NCBI GenBank assembly: GCA_020061995.1
Contig: JAGUXE010000221.1
Span: 1-9,808 of the forward strand
Length of the DNA stretch: 9,808 nucleotides
Reading direction: 5' to 3'
Origin: Ignavibacteriales bacterium
GTDB lineage: Bacteria; Bacteroidota; Ignavibacteria; Ignavibacteriales; Ignavibacteriaceae
The position numbers and the translations under genes are program-made. Below the pieces are notes generated by a model. It was not told the origin of the DNA and did no database searches. It was given only the letters and a program-made list of their open reading frames with translations. Of the stretch, positions 6,467-9,808 are shown piece after piece; position 1 is the stretch's first letter, and each line of letters starts with the position of its first letter.

Positions 6467-7615
6467 TTGAAAAAAATAATCATAATCGGTCCAGCTTATC
6501 CTTATCGTGGAGGCAATTCACTCTTTGTATCATATCTCTATGATACTTTAAAAAATGATTTTAATGTAAAAATTTATAATTACAAGTTACTTTATCCTTC
6601 GATATTATTCCCGGGGACTTCACAATATGACAAAAGCGGTGAAATCATTAAACAAGCCCCCAATGAACGTCTTGTAAATTCTATATTCCCTTTCAATTGG
6701 ATAAAAGTTGCAAATAAAATTAATATCGAAAAACCTGATTTAATAGTTTTCGATTGGTGGCATCCTTTTTTTGCGTTTTGCCACCGAGGAATTACAGAAT
6801 TTCTAAATAAAGATTTAAAAAAGAGAATTTTATTTATAACTGAAAATTTTGTTTCTCATGAAGGTAATTTTGTTGATAGATTTCTAACAAAAATCGGATT
6901 AAAAAATGCAACATCATTTTTAGCTCTTTCTGCTAAAGTGGAAGCAGAGTTGAAAGAGATCTCAAATGACAGACACATTTATCGATCTGAATTACCAGTT
7001 TACGATTGTTATGATGCGGATAAGAGCATTGATTCAGCTTCGGCGCGTGAGGCTTTCGGTCTGAGTAGTGATAATCTTGTATTACTTTTTTTTGGATATA
7101 TACGGAAATACAAAGGACTCGATTTATTACTTGATGCTTTTCCGCTAATTCATAAAAGATTTCCGAATGCTAAATTATTAATAGTCGGTGAAAGTTATGA
7201 TGATATTTCATTTTATGAAGATAAAATTTCTCGTAGTGGTTGTGCAGATAGCATAATATTAGAGAATAAATTTGTTCCGAATGAAGATGTTGCTAAATAT
7301 TATCACGCTTCAGATTTGGTTATTCTACCCTATAGAAGTGCCACTCAAAGCGGTATTCTAAACGTCGCGTACGGGTTTTTGAAACCGGTATTAGTTACCA
7401 ACGTAGGAGGTTTAGCTGAATTTGTTTATGAAGATAGAACGGGATTTGTAGTTAAACCGGACTCAACCGAGGAATTGGTAAGGGGGGTTACTCGTTTTAA
7501 CGAAATGCGTAATGTTGTAAATTTCAAAGAGAATATTAAAAATTTTGTACAACGAAATAACTTTGCTAATATTGTTCCTTTATTTCATCAAATTGTAAAT
7601 GATGTTCAAAAATGA
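6467..7615 (+). CDS. GT4-like glycosyltransferase (GT-B fold)
   Basis: A 382-residue, soluble or peripherally membrane-bound transferase that should move a sugar from a nucleotide donor to an unknown acceptor. The start is TTG at 6467, directly in front of the hydrophobic first strand KKIIIIGPAYPYRGG typical of GT-B N-terminal domains; no ATG is available nearby, and GGTGG at 6452-6456 may aid initiation. The C-terminal donor-binding domain shows LLFFGYIRKYKGLDLLL at 206-222, LLIVGE at 237-242 and FVPNEDVAKYYHASDLVILPY from 269, then SATQSG at 291-296 and KPVLVTNVGGLAEFV from 306. The first glutamate of the usual E-x7-E motif of GT4 enzymes is replaced in the SATQSG region, a variant I associate with a common GT4 subgroup. 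Its stop overlaps the next start as ATGA, indicating coupled translation. Confidence 0.88.
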   Translation: MKKIIIIGPAYPYRGGNSLFVSYLYDTLKNDFNVKIYNYKLLYPSILFPGTSQYDKSGEIIKQAPNERLVNSIFPFNWIKVANKINIEKPDLIVFDWWHPFFAFCHRGITEFLNKDLKKRILFITENFVSHEGNFVDRFLTKIGLKNATSFLALSAKVEAELKEISNDRHIYRSELPVYDCYDADKSIDSASAREAFGLSSDNLVLLFFGYIRKYKGLDLLLDAFPLIHKRFPNAKLLIVGESYDDISFYEDKISRSGCADSIILENKFVPNEDVAKYYHASDLVILPYRSATQSGILNVAYGFLKPVLVTNVGGLAEFVYEDRTGFVVKPDSTEELVRGVTRFNEMRNVVNFKENIKNFVQRNNFANIVPLFHQIVNDVQK

Positions 7616-8724
7616 TTTTAAAGACTGATTGCAAACATTTTCCAGGCGACAAGCCTTGTTATCCAAACAAGGTTTATGGCACTATTTGTTCTGATTGTGA
7701 GCATTACTCCCCCATTAAATTTAAGATTGTAATTATTAAATTTGATGCAGTTGGAGATGTACTAAGAACTACCTCTTTACTTCATTCCGTTAAAAAGAGG
7801 TACCCTGATTCACACATCACCTGGCTCACAAAGAAAAATGCTTCAGATATTTTTATTAATAATAAATTTGTTGATGAATTATTATTCCCCGAAAATTTAG
7901 AAATTATCGCACGACTGCAAACTGAAAGATTTGATTTATTAATTCATCCCGATGCTTCTCCGGTAAGTGCTGCATATGCTTCCTTAATACAGGCTGATGT
8001 AAAACGCGGTTTTGTTTTAGACAAGATTGGGAAAGTTGTTCCGGTTAATGAAGATGCAGTGGAATGGTTAGTAATGGGAGCTTTCGATCAAAAGAAAAAA
8101 GTTAATAATAAAACTTATCAGAAAATCATTCATGAAATTGCAGGATTTGATTATGAGATGGGTGAGATTATTATAGAGCTGACTGAAAGCGAGAAAATGT
8201 TCAGAGACTCTTTTAAGCAATTTTATAATCTTCACAAATACAGAAAAATAATCGGACTAAATACCGGTGCAGGAAGCCGATGGGAATTGAAGCAATGGAG
8301 GTTTGAAGGTTTTGTAGAATTAATTTCACTGCTTCAAGAATTTCCGGATATTCAAATTCTTATATATGGAGGGAAAGAAGAAATTGATAGGAATAAAAAA
8401 CTTAAAGAGCTCTTCCCTGCTATAATTGATACTGGTGCAGACAATAATTTACGTCAGTTTTTTGCCTTAGTAGATATATCAGATATATTCATTACAGGTG
8501 ATACAATGGGTCTTCATGCTGCAACAGCATTAAATAAGAAAGTGATTGCTTTTTTTGGTCCCACTTCAGCAAATGAAATTGAAGATTATGGAAGAGTTAT
8601 AAAACTTCAACCTGAAATGGAATGTCTTGTTTGTTATAAAACGCGATGTGACTATAAACCAAATTGCATGGAATTGATTTCTTCAGAAACTATTTTGAGA
8701 GAAATTCAAACTCTTATTTCTTAG
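7612..8724 (+). CDS. GT9 family glycosyltransferase (ADP-heptose:LPS heptosyltransferase-like)
   Basis: A 370-residue GT-B enzyme of the heptosyltransferase-like family, which usually adds heptose or related sugars to lipopolysaccharide core or other surface glycans at the inner membrane. Seen in the sequence: the first strand and glycine turn KIVIIKFDAVGDVLRTT at 38-54, a domain-two start IIGLNTGAGSRWELKQW at 213-229, IYGG at 251-254, and the family signature GDTMGLHAATAL from 296 followed by VIAFFGPTS. An extra N-terminal region carries cysteines at 7, 16, 26 and 29, and the C-terminus has a C-x2-C-x4-C-x5-C cluster (338, 341, 346, 352) resembling that of many GT9 proteins. The acceptor and true donor cannot be told. 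It overlaps the upstream GT by four bases, and its 3' end overlaps a convergent gene by 11 bp. Confidence 0.9.
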   Translation: MILKTDCKHFPGDKPCYPNKVYGTICSDCEHYSPIKFKIVIIKFDAVGDVLRTTSLLHSVKKRYPDSHITWLTKKNASDIFINNKFVDELLFPENLEIIARLQTERFDLLIHPDASPVSAAYASLIQADVKRGFVLDKIGKVVPVNEDAVEWLVMGAFDQKKKVNNKTYQKIIHEIAGFDYEMGEIIIELTESEKMFRDSFKQFYNLHKYRKIIGLNTGAGSRWELKQWRFEGFVELISLLQEFPDIQILIYGGKEEIDRNKKLKELFPAIIDTGADNNLRQFFALVDISDIFITGDTMGLHAATALNKKVIAFFGPTSANEIEDYGRVIKLQPEMECLVCYKTRCDYKPNCMELISSETILREIQTLIS

Positions 8725-9658
8725 AACTTTGTTCGTCTTCTTTCAATTTGAGTACGATTTGTTGTTTCGCTCTTTCCGTTATAAAATCATTTATAGATTT
8801 CGAAGATTTAAACAAATCGGATAGCTTTTTATGCTGCCCTGATGTTGTTTTATTTTGAGTTGATTGAGGTACGGGTAATGGTTGCGAGCTAACACGATTT
8901 GGTTTATGCAAGGGCTGTTTTACTTCTTTTTTCTCAATCTTAGGTGAATTTATCCTCTGAAAACGTGGAGTTGATGGAGGAACTTTGATAGCTGTAGTTG
9001 AGAGTTTTTTAACTTTCGCACCGTCAATATCTTTTACTTCTTCAACAAGATTGTCTTTATTGGTATAACGAAGTGGTTTTAGTGTGTTACTTCTTTGAGT
9101 TGTTATAGGTGGAGTTACAACTTTACTGATTGGTTTTTCCAATTTATCTAAGTTAAAATCAACGCTATCAAAAGCAAAAATCATTTCAGCAAAAACTCTA
9201 TCGTTCTGCCATCGTGCTTCACTTGCCAGTAAATCGAAACAATAGACTTCACTATAATTAACTTTTCCAAAACTCCGAAGTTGGGTAATTAATCCAACCT
9301 GTTGAATTCTGAATCTCAAAAATGGATACTGATGCAAGTCACCATATTGTTCAAGTTCTTTAATTGCAAAAATGGGATCGAAGTGAAAAATCTCTTCAAT
9401 CCCATTAACGTTAATCGATTGTCCATATTTGACTAGATTGATATCAAAGTCAGTAATATTCGTCAATAGTCTGTATAGTACAAGATTCTTTGGCGTATGA
9501 TCATTAATAAAGCCCAATACATCATTATAATGAATTTTAATCGGCTTTTTTACCTTTGCATCTTTATTGATCAGTTTAAAATTATTCGCAAGATCGAACT
9601 TATTTTCGCTGTAAATAAAAATGTCGTTTATCTTAACGTCTAACGTTTCTAAAATCAT
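8714..9658 (-). CDS. Conserved-looking protein of unknown function with disordered basic linker
   Basis: I do not recognise this 314-residue protein. It starts at an ATG at 9658, with GAAAG just upstream as a weak ribosome binding site. Residues 1-170 look like a folded domain with alternating hydrophobic strands and helices and no signal peptide or membrane segment, so it is probably cytoplasmic. Residues 171-275 are low complexity, rich in Lys, Pro, Thr, Ser and Gln, and should be unstructured. Residues 276-310 (from HKKLSDLFKSS, ending in a charged Lys/Glu stretch) look like a short helical tail that could bind a partner. No cysteine cluster, nucleotide-binding loop or catalytic motif is evident. 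It lies 18 bases after the probable glucan phosphorylase on the same strand, so the two are likely co-transcribed, and it overlaps the convergent GT9 gene by 11 bp. Confidence 0.8.
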   Translation of the reverse strand: MILETLDVKINDIFIYSENKFDLANNFKLINKDAKVKKPIKIHYNDVLGFINDHTPKNLVLYRLLTNITDFDINLVKYGQSINVNGIEEIFHFDPIFAIKELEQYGDLHQYPFLRFRIQQVGLITQLRSFGKVNYSEVYCFDLLASEARWQNDRVFAEMIFAFDSVDFNLDKLEKPISKVVTPPITTQRSNTLKPLRYTNKDNLVEEVKDIDGAKVKKLSTTAIKVPPSTPRFQRINSPKIEKKEVKQPLHKPNRVSSQPLPVPQSTQNKTTSGQHKKLSDLFKSSKSINDFITERAKQQIVLKLKEDEQSSKK

Positions 9659-9676
9659 ACTTTCAATATAAAATAA

Positions 9677-9808
9677 TTAATTTGAATGAGCCCAATAAAC
9701 TTTACCTAGTTCAAAAGGATGTATCATAAGTTGATGACTGGGTAGAATTCTAATTGTCCAACCATGTAAACCACTTTCCAGACAGGGTATCGAACCTGAA
9801 TATTTATA
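9677..9808 (-). CDS. C-terminal end of a probable alpha-glucan phosphorylase, partial
   Basis: The frame enters from the right edge and stops at TAA (9679-9677), giving the last 43 residues of a protein. The end reads HGWTIRILPSHQLM, then HPFELGKVYWAHSN. This fits the closing beta-strand pattern of short-type (GlgP, GT35) alpha-glucan phosphorylases, where a vRv.P.H..l..p.E.Gl..WA ending is typical. If correct, the enzyme releases glucose 1-phosphate from glycogen or maltodextrin in the cytoplasm. The call rests on memory of this C-terminal pattern in a short fragment, so it is moderate; another sugar-active enzyme with a similar tail is possible. An 18-base gap separates it from the unknown gene downstream. 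Confidence 0.55.
   Translation of the reverse strand, partial: YKYSGSIPCLESGLHGWTIRILPSHQLMIHPFELGKVYWAHSN

Noticed and set aside
8664..8858. Plus-strand open frame of 64 codons
   Set aside because: Out-of-frame with the GT9 gene and antisense to the unknown gene; no independent support.

Overview
The window is AT-rich and looks like a chromosomal segment from the Bacteroidota/Chlorobi/Ignavibacteria group. Three things suggest this: the style of the proteins, weak or absent Shine-Dalgarno sequences in front of most genes, and a near-perfect Bacteroidota-type promoter (TTTG, 20 bases, TATATTTG) in front of a tRNA gene. The placement is inferred from sequence style, not from a database search. 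No mobile element, CRISPR array, integrase or attachment site was seen.

Layout. (1) Positions 1-2576, minus strand: a signalling pair made of a PP2C-type protein phosphatase followed 12 bases later by a membrane-anchored Ser/Thr kinase. The kinase's outer part is a tandem array of Ycf48/BNR-like propeller blades with an exact 41-residue period; its C-terminus runs off the left edge. (2) Positions 2577-2889: a divergent regulatory region with a strong candidate promoter reading right, a weaker one reading left, and a perfect 8-bp hairpin. (3) Positions 2890-5019, plus strand: tRNA-Leu(UAG), trigger factor and ClpP, closed by a long-stem intrinsic terminator. The tRNA and the two proteostasis genes appear to share one promoter. 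Trigger factor binds nascent chains at the ribosome, and ClpP is the proteolytic core of an AAA+ protease; no clpX follows. (4) Positions 5039-8724, plus strand: a tight three-gene cluster (6-base gap, then ATGA overlap) of an exported serine hydrolase with a C-terminal TPR tail, a GT4-like glycosyltransferase and a GT9 (heptosyltransferase-like) glycosyltransferase. This suggests cell-surface glycan work, but the substrates cannot be read from the sequence. (5) Positions 8714-9808, minus strand: a 314-residue protein of unknown family overlaps the GT9 gene tail-to-tail by 11 bp. It is preceded 18 bases upstream by the last 43 codons of what looks like an alpha-glucan phosphorylase.

Most of the window is ordinary housekeeping and envelope biology. 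The points most worth a second look are the kinase with its strictly periodic propeller sensor, the His-rich insertion in trigger factor, the tRNA-led tig-clpP transcript, and the unknown protein beside the phosphorylase. I found no clear evidence for an undescribed multi-gene system.
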